DNA of 64,000 nucleotides from contig NZ_PPDE01000008.1 of NCBI RefSeq assembly GCF_002959915.1, positions 682,001-746,000 on the forward strand, given 5' to 3'. A program made the position numbers and the translations under genes. The notes below the pieces were generated by a model. The model had not been told where the DNA came from. It was given only the letters and a program-made list of their open reading frames with translations, and made no database searches. Shown here piece after piece: positions 47,812 to 55,534 of the stretch; within the stretch, counting starts at the first letter, position 1; each line of letters starts with the position of its first letter. Source of the stretch: Veillonella atypica KON (GTDB taxonomy: Bacteria > Bacillota > Negativicutes > Veillonellales > Veillonellaceae).

Positions 47812-49506
47812 TCATTCTATTTTTATAACAGATGATTCTAGAGATAAAACTTTAGCCCGTTCAATAACCGCAATAAAGGCTGGTGGAATCATATGCTCAG
47901 GTATATAGTAGGCAATTCTACGCCCTACAATCACACCTTTATTGCTATAAAACCAAGAGAAATAGTACGCCAATAATGTATCTATATCCTTTGCCTTGAT
48001 ATTTTTCAAACATCGTTGTACCACTTGATGATCATCAAGCCCCAACTTAGCAAAACCGCGGCGGGCCATATCCTTTGTTACCATACCACGCCCTGTGTCG
48101 ATAAGATCTTGAATAATGGCATCCAATATATCCCGATGATGATGTTGAATTAAATGGGACACTACATCCATTTCAAAACAGATTTCATTCGTGTAAAACA
48201 CATTAACATGAGACTTGCTATGCTTATCCATTACATCTCGGTCATAGAGTGCTACCGTTGGAATGGCAAAGCTTTTAAATAATTTATGAAGTTTACTAAT
48301 AGAAGATTCTCCACGTGCATTAATAAGACATATACCAAAATAATCAAAATCTACATTTAATTTTTTGGCAATACCTGCAAAACTACCATACTCAGTTTCC
48401 CCTTCCACCAAGATGATACACCGTGCATAGAGGGCTTCCTTCGCTTCAGGGAAATGCATGATTAAATGCTTTTCTACTTCTCGAGCAAATTTAAATGTCA
48501 CCCCGCATGCTGCGCGAACGAGACCCGTTTCATCACGATACATGCGTATAATATGACGATAATCGTCTACCAATGCATCGGTACTATGAGTTACCACAAA
48601 TAATTGACCCAATAGACCATCAATTTGAAATAACTGTTTAATTAATGCTAAAAATTCAGCATTTTCATTGGTCGCAATTTGACGATAATAGCTGAGCACG
48701 GCTCGTTGCAAATAAGGACTCAAATGCAATTCCGGCTCATCTACGCTGATAAAGACAGGTAAAAATCGACGGCCTTCACTGTCATACACGAGCAATGATT
48801 CTAAATTTGAGGATGCACTGTGCACCTTCATGTAAATTTGAGCCAAAATCTTTAGCGCTACCGCCATGATAAGGCGTACATTATCTATGGAATACTTACG
48901 AATTAAGTTTGCCTCTGTAGAGGATGTTAATAGTTCTACAAGACGCTGAATATTAAGAACACATTCGGGATCAAGCCCCATTCTTACATTGATAAAGCTA
49001 TCTAATGCGATGGCATCATCTGATGTCAATCCAGTCTTAGGCAGATAGGTAACAAGCTGTTTCCCCAGTTCCATATACACCGATGTAGGAATGGAATAAA
49101 GTTCCGCTTCCGATGTATCGCGATGACACATATATATTGTATGGCGCAACATAGACAATGGTACCGGTGTCAATTTCTCTCCATCCATCTTATAGAGTCG
49201 TGGATATACCTCTTGTACCACTTGTTCAAGGCGTAGATACATACCATCTTCTGGACCAATCATATCCTGAAATGATGTAGTAAGCTCAGAAAAGGACATT
49301 TTACACTCAATGCGTATCGGTCTATGTACATCAGCAAAGTCACTTTCTTGAAAACCTCGTGCATTCATCATTTGCTCTAAGAGGTCAAGAAAATTGGATT
49401 TCCCCACTGCATTTTCGCCTACAAAGTAATTGATATCATTGTGAAAGTGTAGTTCAATATCTACGAGATTACGGTAATTCTCAATTTTAATCCACTCCAT
49501 AAACAT
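47812..49506 (-). CDS. OLD-family ATPase/TOPRIM nuclease
   Basis: The protein (564 residues from the ATG at 49506; 49512 is also possible) has an ABC-type ATPase part with Walker A YFVGENAVGKSNFLDLLEQM and signature/Walker B region FISVDEPELHLSPYLQRAVL, then a TOPRIM domain starting CIILVEGETEYGSFAGIAKKL with the DxD-type segment VALYDRD. OLD (overcoming lysogenisation defect) nucleases cut DNA in an ATP-regulated way and include phage-defence enzymes. No UvrD-like gene is adjacent, so it resembles solitary class 1 OLD rather than Gabija. A longer frame to 49575 would overlap the upstream terminator. Confidence 0.88.
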   Translation of the reverse strand: MFMEWIKIENYRNLVDIELHFHNDINYFVGENAVGKSNFLDLLEQMMNARGFQESDFADVHRPIRIECKMSFSELTTSFQDMIGPEDGMYLRLEQVVQEVYPRLYKMDGEKLTPVPLSMLRHTIYMCHRDTSEAELYSIPTSVYMELGKQLVTYLPKTGLTSDDAIALDSFINVRMGLDPECVLNIQRLVELLTSSTEANLIRKYSIDNVRLIMAVALKILAQIYMKVHSASSNLESLLVYDSEGRRFLPVFISVDEPELHLSPYLQRAVLSYYRQIATNENAEFLALIKQLFQIDGLLGQLFVVTHSTDALVDDYRHIIRMYRDETGLVRAACGVTFKFAREVEKHLIMHFPEAKEALYARCIILVEGETEYGSFAGIAKKLNVDFDYFGICLINARGESSISKLHKLFKSFAIPTVALYDRDVMDKHSKSHVNVFYTNEICFEMDVVSHLIQHHHRDILDAIIQDLIDTGRGMVTKDMARRGFAKLGLDDHQVVQRCLKNIKAKDIDTLLAYYFSWFYSNKGVIVGRRIAYYIPEHMIPPAFIAVIERAKVLSLESSVIKIE

Positions 49507-49533
49507 AGCCATCACACTCCTACAATATACAAA

Positions 49534-49578
49534 AAGATGCAACCATACAATGATATCCCTAATTGATGGTCGCATCTT
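49534..49578 (-). terminator. Terminator of the EamA-type transporter gene
   Basis: AAGATGC with ACCAT pairs with ATGGT and GCATCTT (one mismatch between) over a 19-base loop; TTTTTGTATATTG follows on the minus strand. Confidence 0.75.
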
Positions 49579-49615
49579 GATTATGCACCAATACTACTTA
49601 TATAGTATTCGACAT

Positions 49616-50503
49616 TTATTTTGTTTTTTCCTCTATAACCTTGCCTTCACGTATAGGACCATTTTGCTCTTTTAAGCGTGCCAACATAACGGACGCCACA
49701 AACATGGCGATACCAGCGCCTACCGTTTCGATGGATAAGCTTTCACCAAAGAATAAAAAACCATAGAAGGAGCTAATAAAGACGCCTATATATTGCAAGA
49801 ATTGAGCTACAACAGCATTTGTTGTAACAAAAGCACCCGTCAAGAAGAATTGAGCCACTACGGTTATACCGCCAATAGCAGTAATAATGAGCCATTCTTG
49901 ACCTTCTGGCATTACAAATCCATCGGTCGTCACAAGACCGGCAATCATACCTGTAATCAAAAAATACGCCATAATTTCAAAATTACTATGCTTACCATGC
50001 TTACTAATAGAGCGAATCGTCGTATAAGCTGCGGCCGATAAAGCAGCACCCAATACAGCGACTAGTGCATACCAGGTAAATCCACCATAGCTAAACGGAT
50101 TAACCATCACCATCACGGCTATGAAGATTAGAATAAGCCATTTACCAGCACCCTTTGGAACGCGTTCCTTTAAGAAAAAGGCGCTAAAGATAAACACGAA
50201 AATGCCCGATGTTTGAAACAATATGGTAGCATCAGACATCTTCATATGTACCAAGGCTATAAAGTTACACACCATGCCAAAACCGCCATAGAGACCTCGC
50301 ATAACAAGCAAGCCCCGGTCCTCCGTGGAAAAGCGGATGCCCTTTATATACATAACGATAAGAACTGCAACGGTGCCAAATAATCCTCGAAAGAATGCAA
50401 TCTCTCCAGATGGAATATTCGATCCTAGCATCTTAACGAACAAATTCATAGTACTCAGCAAAAGTGCCGAAAGAAGCGCATAGATTAACCCTTTTTTTGC
50501 CAT
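49616..50503 (-). CDS. EamA/DMT-family transporter
   Basis: The protein (295 residues) has ten membrane segments in two EamA repeats: LIYALLSALLLSTMNLFVKM with GEIAFFRGLFG, and WYALVAVLGAALSAAAYTTIRSISK with VAQFFLTGAFVTTNAVVAQF. Members export amino acids, nucleotides or other metabolites; substrate unknown. AGGAGG precedes the ATG at 50503; the frame extending to 50548 is not supported. It follows thrC, but a terminator lies between. Confidence 0.85.
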   Translation of the reverse strand: MAKKGLIYALLSALLLSTMNLFVKMLGSNIPSGEIAFFRGLFGTVAVLIVMYIKGIRFSTEDRGLLVMRGLYGGFGMVCNFIALVHMKMSDATILFQTSGIFVFIFSAFFLKERVPKGAGKWLILIFIAVMVMVNPFSYGGFTWYALVAVLGAALSAAAYTTIRSISKHGKHSNFEIMAYFLITGMIAGLVTTDGFVMPEGQEWLIITAIGGITVVAQFFLTGAFVTTNAVVAQFLQYIGVFISSFYGFLFFGESLSIETVGAGIAMFVASVMLARLKEQNGPIREGKVIEEKTK

Positions 50504-50555
50504 ATATCCTCCTATCTCGTCGATACAATATATCGATAACCAATACAATAAGAAA

Positions 50556-50577
50556 CCGCCCCTACAAGGAGAGGCGG
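50556..50577 (-). terminator. Terminator of thrC
   Basis: CCGCC and GGCGG with an inner CT/AG pair form a compact stem followed on the minus strand by TTTCTTATTG. Confidence 0.7.
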
Positions 50578-50583
50578 CAATTA

Positions 50584-52083
50584 TTATTTAGAGAATGTAT
50601 CAACAAAATCTAGAATTTCTTGTTTCATATTTTCTTTGTCGATGGCTTTTGTAAAGCGCAACGATTTAGCCTTTAACGCAGCCAATTGTTTAGGGAATGC
50701 TACACCAGTTACAGCAGAGATATTATCTAAGCTTTCATAAGGGGTAGAACCAACCTTAATATCAAGAGCCTCACAAATAGGTGTTGGGAATTTAAATGGA
50801 TGTGCAGTAGATGCGATGATCGTATGACGAGCACCATCCTCTGGATGTGCTTCTAATTCTTTCATATATGCGCCCATCGCAACAGCGGTATGAGGATCCA
50901 TTAAATATCCATAGGAATTATACACTTGCTCAATAATGGCCTTTGTTTCTTCATCATTTACATAGGCACCGCTGAAATTAGCTTGAACACGTTTAAATTC
51001 TTCTTCATTGACAGATAATTTGCCTGTAGATTTCAAATCCTTCATCCATTGAGCTGTTCTTTCACTATCCTCACCGGAAATATAGTACAAGAAACGTTCA
51101 AAGTTAGAGGATTCAAGGATATCCATGGATGGAGAAATCGTCGTATAGAACGGACGATTCATATCGTATGTACCAGTTCTAAAGAAATCCGTAAGTACAT
51201 TATTTTGATTGGATGCACAGATCAATTTACCGATAGGAATACCCATCTTTTTAGCATAGTAAGCAGCCAATATGTTACCAAAGTTACCTGTTGGAACCAC
51301 TACATTAAATGCTTCATCTTCATGGATAGCACCTTGTGCAACAAGCTCAGCATAAGCATTCACATAATATACCACTTGCGGTGCCAAACGACCAATGTTA
51401 ATGGAGTTCGCACTGGAGAACATAACGCCTTTTTCGGCTACTTCTTTAGCTGTCTCTGCATCGACGAATAAACGTTTCAAGAATTGTTGAGCATCATCAA
51501 AGTTGCCATGAATAGCCGTTACGTTAACATTAGCGCCTTCTTGCTTTTGCATTTGTTCTGCTTGCATAGGGCTAACGCCATCAGTTGGATAGAATACTTG
51601 AATATGCGTACCAGGTACATCTTTAAACCCTTCAAGGGCAGCCTTGCCTGTATCACCAGATGTAGCTGTTAGGATAAGAACCTCTTTATCTTCCCCTTCC
51701 GCTTCTTTTGCGGCTACCAATAAATATGGGAATAGTGAAAGCGCCATATCTTTAAACGCTTGTGTACTGCCATGGAATAATTCCAATACGGATACTTTTT
51801 CAAGTAAAGAATGTAGAGGTGCAATATCGCGGGTGCTAAAGTTTACATCGCTGTAAGCGGAGTTAATCATTTCCTTAAGGTGTGCTTCGGAGAAGCAAGG
51901 GAATAATTTTGCTAATACAACAGCAGCTACCTCTTGGTACGGTTTATCTTTAATGTCGTTATAGCTTAAGCAATTTGTTGGAAATAAAGCTGGTACGTAT
52001 AAACCACCATCTTCTGCCAAACCATGTAATAATGCATATGTTTCATTTACGGCAACAGTGCCACGTGTACTTGTATAATTCAT
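50584..52083 (-). CDS. thrC: Threonine synthase
   Basis: The protein (499 residues) is of the long, E. coli/yeast-type class: N-terminal NYTSTRG and AEDGGLYVP, the PLP-lysine motif LELFHGSTQAFKDMALSLF, and TATSGDTGKAALEGF and VVPTGNFGNILAAYYAKKMG. It converts O-phosphohomoserine to threonine. AGAGGT precedes the ATG at 52083. Other threonine genes are not adjacent. Confidence 0.95.
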   Translation of the reverse strand: MNYTSTRGTVAVNETYALLHGLAEDGGLYVPALFPTNCLSYNDIKDKPYQEVAAVVLAKLFPCFSEAHLKEMINSAYSDVNFSTRDIAPLHSLLEKVSVLELFHGSTQAFKDMALSLFPYLLVAAKEAEGEDKEVLILTATSGDTGKAALEGFKDVPGTHIQVFYPTDGVSPMQAEQMQKQEGANVNVTAIHGNFDDAQQFLKRLFVDAETAKEVAEKGVMFSSANSINIGRLAPQVVYYVNAYAELVAQGAIHEDEAFNVVVPTGNFGNILAAYYAKKMGIPIGKLICASNQNNVLTDFFRTGTYDMNRPFYTTISPSMDILESSNFERFLYYISGEDSERTAQWMKDLKSTGKLSVNEEEFKRVQANFSGAYVNDEETKAIIEQVYNSYGYLMDPHTAVAMGAYMKELEAHPEDGARHTIIASTAHPFKFPTPICEALDIKVGSTPYESLDNISAVTGVAFPKQLAALKAKSLRFTKAIDKENMKQEILDFVDTFSK

Positions 52084-52131
52084 GGGCAACCTCTACAAAC
52101 TAAAATTCTACAGAATCAATAATATTCTCTA

Positions 52132-52140
52132 ATTATAGCA
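52132..52140 (-). promoter_or_regulatory. Extended -10 element for thrC
   Basis: TGCTATAAT on the minus strand has the TGN extension and a consensus -10; the -35 position falls inside the preceding terminator and is poor. Confidence 0.45.
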
Positions 52141-52144
52141 TAAA

Positions 52145-52164
52145 AGCGCCCCAAAAGGGGCGCT
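52145..52164 (-). terminator. Terminator of the DyP peroxidase gene
   Basis: AGCGCCCC pairs with GGGGCGCT over AAAA, and TTTTATG follows on the minus strand. The loop is TTTT on the transcript. Confidence 0.85.
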
Positions 52165-52222
52165 CTCTATAGATTTTATTATATATTATTTTATCATTGC
52201 ATATATCGGCAAAAGACAACGA

Positions 52223-53164
52223 TTATAATTCACCTTCTGCAATAGCATCCAATGTATCAAGGGATGGAATAAAGAACAACATACCCGTAATAGGTTTAGA
52301 GTAATCGAGCAATTTGTCGTTTTGTGTGAACATATTCGTAAGCATTGTTTTCGTTACATCCCAGTAACGAGCATAGCCGATGAAATATGTGCCACGCACA
52401 CCTTGGCCAGGTTGTGCAAATGGTACATTCATACGAACGATTTTATGTTCTTCGTCATCGCGATTGTCTTGAGCTACTACATTGTGAGCTGCTGGATCTT
52501 TTTCATCATCTTCCAATTCAATATCGCTGAATTTACGACGGCCAATGAATTTTTCTTGCATTTCTGTAGGAAGTGCACGCCAAGCATCAAGGTCGTGTTC
52601 ATATTTTTGTGCAAATGCATAAGAACCATTAGTGAATTCAGGGTCTTCATCACCGATAACGCCCCACTCTACTGCTTCTTGGCCTACAGGATTTTCCGTA
52701 CCATCAACGAAATCGATAATAGCACGACCTTGTTCATAATGGAAACCATGAGTTTCATCAACTACAGATGTAATAGGACGCAAGAATTCCATGATTTGAT
52801 CCACTACAGTATATGTAACAGATTCATTATTGGAACGAACATGTAAGAACAAATCAGCCGCTACAGCTGGCACGTCTTGTTTATCACCTTTAATACCTTG
52901 GAAGTCTTCTAACTCTTTTGGTACAGGTGCATTAGGGAATAAATAATCCCATGCTTTACGGCTAAAGCCAAAAGCGATACCCAAGCCTTCGCCATTAGCA
53001 CGAATACTAACAGAACGTTTAATGGCTTGAATACGATCAGCCATATCTTGGATGACTTCTAATTCTGCATCGCGATCTTTACGATTTAATAATAATGTTG
53101 TGAAATTGACACTTTGACCAGCATCTTTATATACATCTTGTGTTCTAGCTACATCTACTGCCAT
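52223..53164 (-). CDS. DyP-type haem peroxidase
   Basis: The 313-residue protein has the GxxDG motif in RAIIDFVDGTENPVG, the conserved region PGQGVRGTYFIGYARYWDVTKTMLTNMF containing the distal Arg, and DLFLHVRSN in the first half. No Tat or Sec signal peptide is present, so it is cytoplasmic, like the YfeX class. It would reduce peroxides or act on porphyrins, a useful oxidative defence for an anaerobe. It is monocistronic with a promoter and a terminator. Confidence 0.92.
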   Translation of the reverse strand: MAVDVARTQDVYKDAGQSVNFTTLLLNRKDRDAELEVIQDMADRIQAIKRSVSIRANGEGLGIAFGFSRKAWDYLFPNAPVPKELEDFQGIKGDKQDVPAVAADLFLHVRSNNESVTYTVVDQIMEFLRPITSVVDETHGFHYEQGRAIIDFVDGTENPVGQEAVEWGVIGDEDPEFTNGSYAFAQKYEHDLDAWRALPTEMQEKFIGRRKFSDIELEDDEKDPAAHNVVAQDNRDDEEHKIVRMNVPFAQPGQGVRGTYFIGYARYWDVTKTMLTNMFTQNDKLLDYSKPITGMLFFIPSLDTLDAIAEGEL

Positions 53165-53189
53165 TTGGAACCTCCTAATGAGAAATAGT

Positions 53190-53218
53190 ATTATATACCA
53201 ATCATAAGTGATTACTAA
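53190..53218 (-). promoter_or_regulatory. Promoter of the DyP peroxidase gene
   Basis: TTAGTA and TATAAT are spaced by 17 bp on the minus strand about 30 bases before the RBS AGGAGG. Confidence 0.55.
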
Positions 53219-53251
53219 TTTATTGTCTATGCAATATTTATCAGAATAAAT

Positions 53252-53449
53252 TTATAAAGACTTTATTTCTTTACCATATAGACGTTCCATACCTTGTCTA
53301 GTGACAAGCCACATTTTCCCTGATTTTCTAAATTCTCCTTCTAAAAATCCATTCTTTACACGACCCCTACAGTTTTGTTTAAGAGAATCAGCAGTAACAT
53401 TCCAGCGTTCTGCCGCCTCTTGTGTGGTCATTACATCATCTAATTTCAT
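53252..53449 (-). CDS. Small helix-turn-helix protein (module 1)
   Basis: The 65-residue protein contains MTTQEAAERWNVTADSLKQN, a MerR/excisionase-like helix-turn-helix, then a wing-like basic part (GRVKNGFLEGEFRKSGKMWL) and the tail VTRQGMERLYGKE. It is nearly identical to the gene at 55186-55392 (about 85% of aligned residues). Its ATG overlaps the last base of the stop codon of the upstream membrane-peptide gene, and its AGGAG lies inside that gene, so the two are translationally coupled. Possible roles are repressor, excisionase-like factor or antitoxin; none is proven. Confidence 0.7.
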   Translation of the reverse strand: MKLDDVMTTQEAAERWNVTADSLKQNCRGRVKNGFLEGEFRKSGKMWLVTRQGMERLYGKEIKSL

Positions 53450-53535
53450 TATAGAACTCCTAATATTACTAATAGATTATAAACGGATAACACAAAAGCA
53501 ATAATACTAATTATTAAAGTTAATCTTGAAATCAT
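53449..53535 (-). CDS. 28-residue membrane peptide coupled to HTH (module 1)
   Basis: The peptide is MISRLTLIISIIAFVLSVYN followed by LLVILGVL, one hydrophobic helix with a single Arg near the start. The RBS is weak (GGCGAG close to the ATG), but its stop codon TAA overlaps the ATG of the HTH gene and the matching module 2 has the same layout with a strong RBS. It resembles small holin-like or type I toxin peptides in size only. A longer frame to 53676 in the same phase runs through a hairpin and another gene and is rejected. Confidence 0.5.
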   Translation of the reverse strand: MISRLTLIISIIAFVLSVYNLLVILGVL

Positions 53536-53568
53536 ATGCTCGCCATTGTTATAATAGTTAGGAAGATT

Positions 53569-53586
53569 GGGGCTCTTACGAGCCCC
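53569..53586. other. Hairpin between the two membrane peptides of module 1
   Basis: GGGGCTC-TTAC-GAGCCCC is a perfect 7-bp G+C-rich stem directly after the 31-residue peptide gene. No U tract follows, so it may attenuate or process rather than fully terminate. Confidence 0.6.
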
Positions 53587-53591
53587 TGTGG

Positions 53592-53687
53592 TTACTGATT
53601 TAATAACTGTATTATTGCGATTGCAAGCTGGATAAACGCGGTTATTATTGGTAGCCACTTTTTTGTTATCTTCCATAACTTCTTCAA
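53592..53687 (-). CDS. 31-residue basic amphipathic membrane peptide (module 1)
   Basis: From a TTG start at 53687, the peptide reads (M)KKLWKITKKWLPIITAFI then QLAIAIIQLLNQ. AAGGAGG, a perfect Shine-Dalgarno sequence, ends eight bases before the TTG; an in-frame ATG at 53693 is too close to it. The basic N-terminal third followed by a hydrophobic helix resembles small membrane-active peptides. It is the first gene after the promoter at 53724-53751. Function unknown. Confidence 0.55.
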   Translation of the reverse strand: MKKLWKITKKWLPIITAFIQLAIAIIQLLNQ

Positions 53688-53703
53688 TGGCATCACCTCC
53701 TTC

Positions 53704-53751
53704 CTTATGTCTGCCTTAACTATACTATATATTTTGTCTGACATAAGTCAA
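53704..53751 (-). promoter_or_regulatory. Promoter with flanking inverted repeat, module 1
   Basis: TTGACT (53746-53751) and TATAGT (53724-53729) are spaced by 16 bp on the minus strand. The 8-bp arms CTTATGTC (53704-53711) and GACATAAG (53740-53747) bracket the -10, a layout expected for an operator. The HTH protein of the module is the obvious candidate ligand (inference). Confidence 0.55.
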
Positions 53752-53773
53752 ATAAATCTTTTTAACTAAAAGA

Positions 53774-53803
53774 GGACTTCCACATCTCTAAATGTAGAAG
53801 TCC
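53774..53803 (-). terminator. Terminator after the 39-residue gene
   Basis: GGACTTC/GAAGTCC plus ACAT/ATGT form an 11-bp stem with one mismatch; CTCTTTTAG follows on the minus strand. Confidence 0.7.
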
Positions 53804-53867
53804 CCATATCAAGTTAATGAATACATATAGTCAGCATATATACATCACTAACTTAATACCTCTAACA

Positions 53868-53987
53868 TTAATTAGAGGATTTCTTCTTTTTCACGGGCAC
53901 CCAAAAGCGCCAGCATGTATATCCGTATTCGGATGCAATCATTCGTTTGCCCCAACGGTTTGTATACTCTTTACAGAATATCCACAT
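53868..53987 (-). CDS. 39-residue small basic protein, unknown
   Basis: The frame begins MWIFCKEYTNRWGKRMIASE and continues YGYTCWRFWVPVKKKKSSN. GGGAGG is six bases upstream of the ATG. It is rich in Trp, Tyr, Lys and Arg, with a basic tail. I recognise no family with certainty; similar short Tyr-Gly-Tyr proteins occur in phage-like regions. It follows a structured leader and precedes a terminator, so it looks like a real transcription unit. Confidence 0.55.
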   Translation of the reverse strand: MWIFCKEYTNRWGKRMIASEYGYTCWRFWVPVKKKKSSN

Positions 53988-54080
53988 AAAGGCCTCCCTT
54001 CTGGGACTATTGCAAAACCTTCATGTAAATGCTAAAATAACTTTGATAACTAAATTAGTCTGACCATTTACGTTCAGATT

Positions 54081-54110
54081 CAATTTTATAAGTTGCAGCT
54101 TATAAAATTG
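54081..54110. repeat. Perfect 12-bp inverted repeat in the leader of the 39-residue gene
   Basis: CAATTTTATAAG and CTTATAAAATTG are separated by TTGCAG. It would form an AU-rich RNA hairpin or serve as a protein-binding site. Confidence 0.6.
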
Positions 54111-54127
54111 GCTACAGCCCCTTGTAT

Positions 54128-54163
54128 TCAACCACTTGGTGGCTGTTTTTTTATTGCCATCAT
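54128..54163 (-). CDS. Possible 11-residue leader peptide
   Basis: MMAIKKQPPSGG-type frame (MMAIKKQPPSG then G, stop TGA) starts seven bases after AAGGAGG, immediately after the ImmA-type gene. CCACC/GGTGG and ACAGCC/GGCTGT pairings occur over and after its end. It may be a leader for the 39-residue gene or a decayed gene start. Confidence 0.3.
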   Translation of the reverse strand: MMAIKKQPPSG

Positions 54164-54179
54164 ATCAATACCTCCTTAC

Positions 54180-54683
54180 TTACTTTCTTCTTCTTTGTAT
54201 TGATGCTGCTTTTTCTGTGATTCCATAATAACGTGCTATGTCTATTACGCTCATATCTTTAATATATTCATATGGTGCTAGTAATTCACCTGCAAATGCA
54301 TTCGCTTGCCACTCAGGATCTTTATATGGTGGTATATCTCCATCTTCTCTCGCAAACGTAATCGTCTCTGCACGATGTAATAATAGATGTCCTAATTCAT
54401 GTGCCATAGTTAATCTGTCTCGACCATAGCCATTGCAAGCACGTTCATATACATCTTCTCTAATACGAATTCTGTTTTCGCTTGGAATTGTTTCTCCATG
54501 CTTGGTACCCATTTCATGTTTTGGTACAATTTCGAATTCTACGCCAATTTGCGTAAGTATATATTCAAATACTTTCACAATATCAACCGGTGCATTTAAT
54601 GGTATATCGAATATTGTTCTAATCAACTCACATCTTTTACGAATTTGTTTCAAACTCAATGGAGGTACAGATAAACCAGCCAT
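54180..54683 (-). CDS. ImmA/IrrE-family metallopeptidase
   Basis: The 167-residue protein has the zinc motif in RLTMAHELGHLLLHRAETI (HExxH with a third ligand downstream in EWQANAFAGELLAP). ImmA-type proteases cleave an XRE-family repressor to induce mobile elements after DNA damage. The likely partner repressor is encoded 12 bp upstream. The short C-terminus (DIARYYGITEKAASIQRRRK) matches the family helix. Confidence 0.88.
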   Translation of the reverse strand: MAGLSVPPLSLKQIRKRCELIRTIFDIPLNAPVDIVKVFEYILTQIGVEFEIVPKHEMGTKHGETIPSENRIRIREDVYERACNGYGRDRLTMAHELGHLLLHRAETITFAREDGDIPPYKDPEWQANAFAGELLAPYEYIKDMSVIDIARYYGITEKAASIQRRRK

Positions 54684-54695
54684 ATTTCAAACCAC

Positions 54696-55046
54696 CTACT
54701 TTTCTAAAATACAACGAATTTCTTCTAATTGTTCATCTGTTAACTTTTCAAACTGTCTAGCTAACGTCAAAACCATTGTTTTCTGGTTATGATTTACTTG
54801 AGATAAATCAATATCAATATTAGTTCTAACACTGTCCTCTGCAGATTGTAATTCCATTACAATATCTTGACTTAAACCATAGTAACTCTTTATCTTATTA
54901 GTTAAGTCTGTAGGAATTGGCCGTTTTCCATTTTCAATCGATGAAAGATAAGCAGAGGTCATACACAAGTTTTCGGCCATATCTTTTAAAAGTTCGTCTT
55001 TATCAATTCTTATTTTTCTAAGAATCTTGCCGTATGATGTTGCCAT
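54696..55046 (-). CDS. XRE-family repressor (ImmR-like)
   Basis: The 116-residue protein has a Cro/cI-type helix-turn-helix (YGKILRKIRIDKDELLKDMA, then MTSAYLSSIENGKRPIP) and a helical C-terminal part ending LTDEQLEEIRCILEK. It is the expected partner of the ImmA peptidase. The RBS is AGGAGG. A strong promoter and a 12-bp inverted repeat precede it, suggesting autorepression. Confidence 0.87.
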   Translation of the reverse strand: MATSYGKILRKIRIDKDELLKDMAENLCMTSAYLSSIENGKRPIPTDLTNKIKSYYGLSQDIVMELQSAEDSVRTNIDIDLSQVNHNQKTMVLTLARQFEKLTDEQLEEIRCILEK

Positions 55047-55063
55047 TATGCTTCCTCCTAAAC

Positions 55064-55106
55064 ACAGTGTAGTTATCTAATAAAGTAATAGGATTAACTA
55101 CACTGT
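55064..55106. promoter_or_regulatory. Operator-like inverted repeat before the XRE gene
   Basis: ACAGTGTAGTTA (55064-55075) and TAACTACACTGT (55095-55106) are perfect 12-bp arms 19 bp apart, placed between the -10 element and the start codon. This is a typical autoregulatory operator. Confidence 0.65.
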
Positions 55107-55108
55107 TA

Positions 55109-55137
55109 ATTTTATTACTTTTTATGCTAATTGTCAA
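55109..55137 (-). promoter_or_regulatory. Promoter of the XRE-ImmA operon
   Basis: TTGACA and TAAAAT are spaced by exactly 17 bp on the minus strand. Confidence 0.7.
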
Positions 55138-55185
55138 TATGTGGTATTTATCTTTTTGACTTTAATCTATATAGAGTAGTTTTAA

Positions 55186-55392
55186 TTATTTAAGTCTTTC
55201 CTTTCCATATAGCCTTTCCATCCCTTGACGGGTTACAAGCCAGATTTTCTTCGACTTTCTAAACTCACCTTCTAAAAATCCATACTTCACACGCCCTCTA
55301 CAGTTTTGTTTAAGTGACTCGGCAGTAACATTCCACCGTTCTGCAGCCTCTTGTGTAGTCATAATACCATCTAGTCCAAATTTCAATTTCAT
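55186..55392 (-). CDS. Small helix-turn-helix protein (module 2)
   Basis: The 68-residue paralogue of the module 1 protein shares MTTQEAAERWNVTAESLKQN, the GFLEGEFRKS wing and VTRQGMERLYGKE. The N-terminus (MKLKFGLDGI) is three residues longer. The ATG overlaps the stop codon of the membrane-peptide gene as ATGA, giving tight coupling. It sits between the XRE promoter and the DinD-like gene. Function unknown. Confidence 0.7.
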   Translation of the reverse strand: MKLKFGLDGIMTTQEAAERWNVTAESLKQNCRGRVKYGFLEGEFRKSKKIWLVTRQGMERLYGKERLK

Positions 55393-55472
55393 AATCTTCT
55401 AACAAAACATCCGATTACTAATATTAAAACAATAATAGTCGCTATATTAATCAGCCATTCTAAATATTGCAT
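55389..55472 (-). CDS. 27-residue membrane peptide coupled to HTH (module 2)
   Basis: The peptide reads MQYLEWLINIATIIVLILVI then GCFVRRL: one hydrophobic helix with a basic C-terminal end. GAGGTG is well placed before the ATG at 55472, and the stop overlaps the HTH start. It corresponds in position and size, not in sequence, to the 28-residue peptide of module 1. Confidence 0.6.
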   Translation of the reverse strand: MQYLEWLINIATIIVLILVIGCFVRRL

Positions 55473-55509
55473 AATTCACCTCGTTGATTTACAATGATGT
55501 CGAGAAGGT

Positions 55510-55528
55510 GGCTGGGCTTTCACCCGCC
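55510..55528. other. Hairpin between peptide remnants of module 2
   Basis: GGC(T)GGG pairs with CCCGCC over CTTTCA with one bulged base. It occupies the same relative place as the hairpin at 53569 in module 1. Confidence 0.45.
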
Positions 55529-55534
55529 TGCTTT

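Noticed and set aside
47812-50503. Gabija-type two-gene defence system
   Set aside because: The OLD-like gene has no UvrD-type helicase partner; the neighbour is an EamA transporter with its own terminator.
53449-53676. 75-codon open frame ending in a membrane helix
   Set aside because: Only the last 28 codons look protein-like; the first part lies over a G+C-rich hairpin and antiphase to the better-supported 31-residue peptide gene with a perfect RBS.
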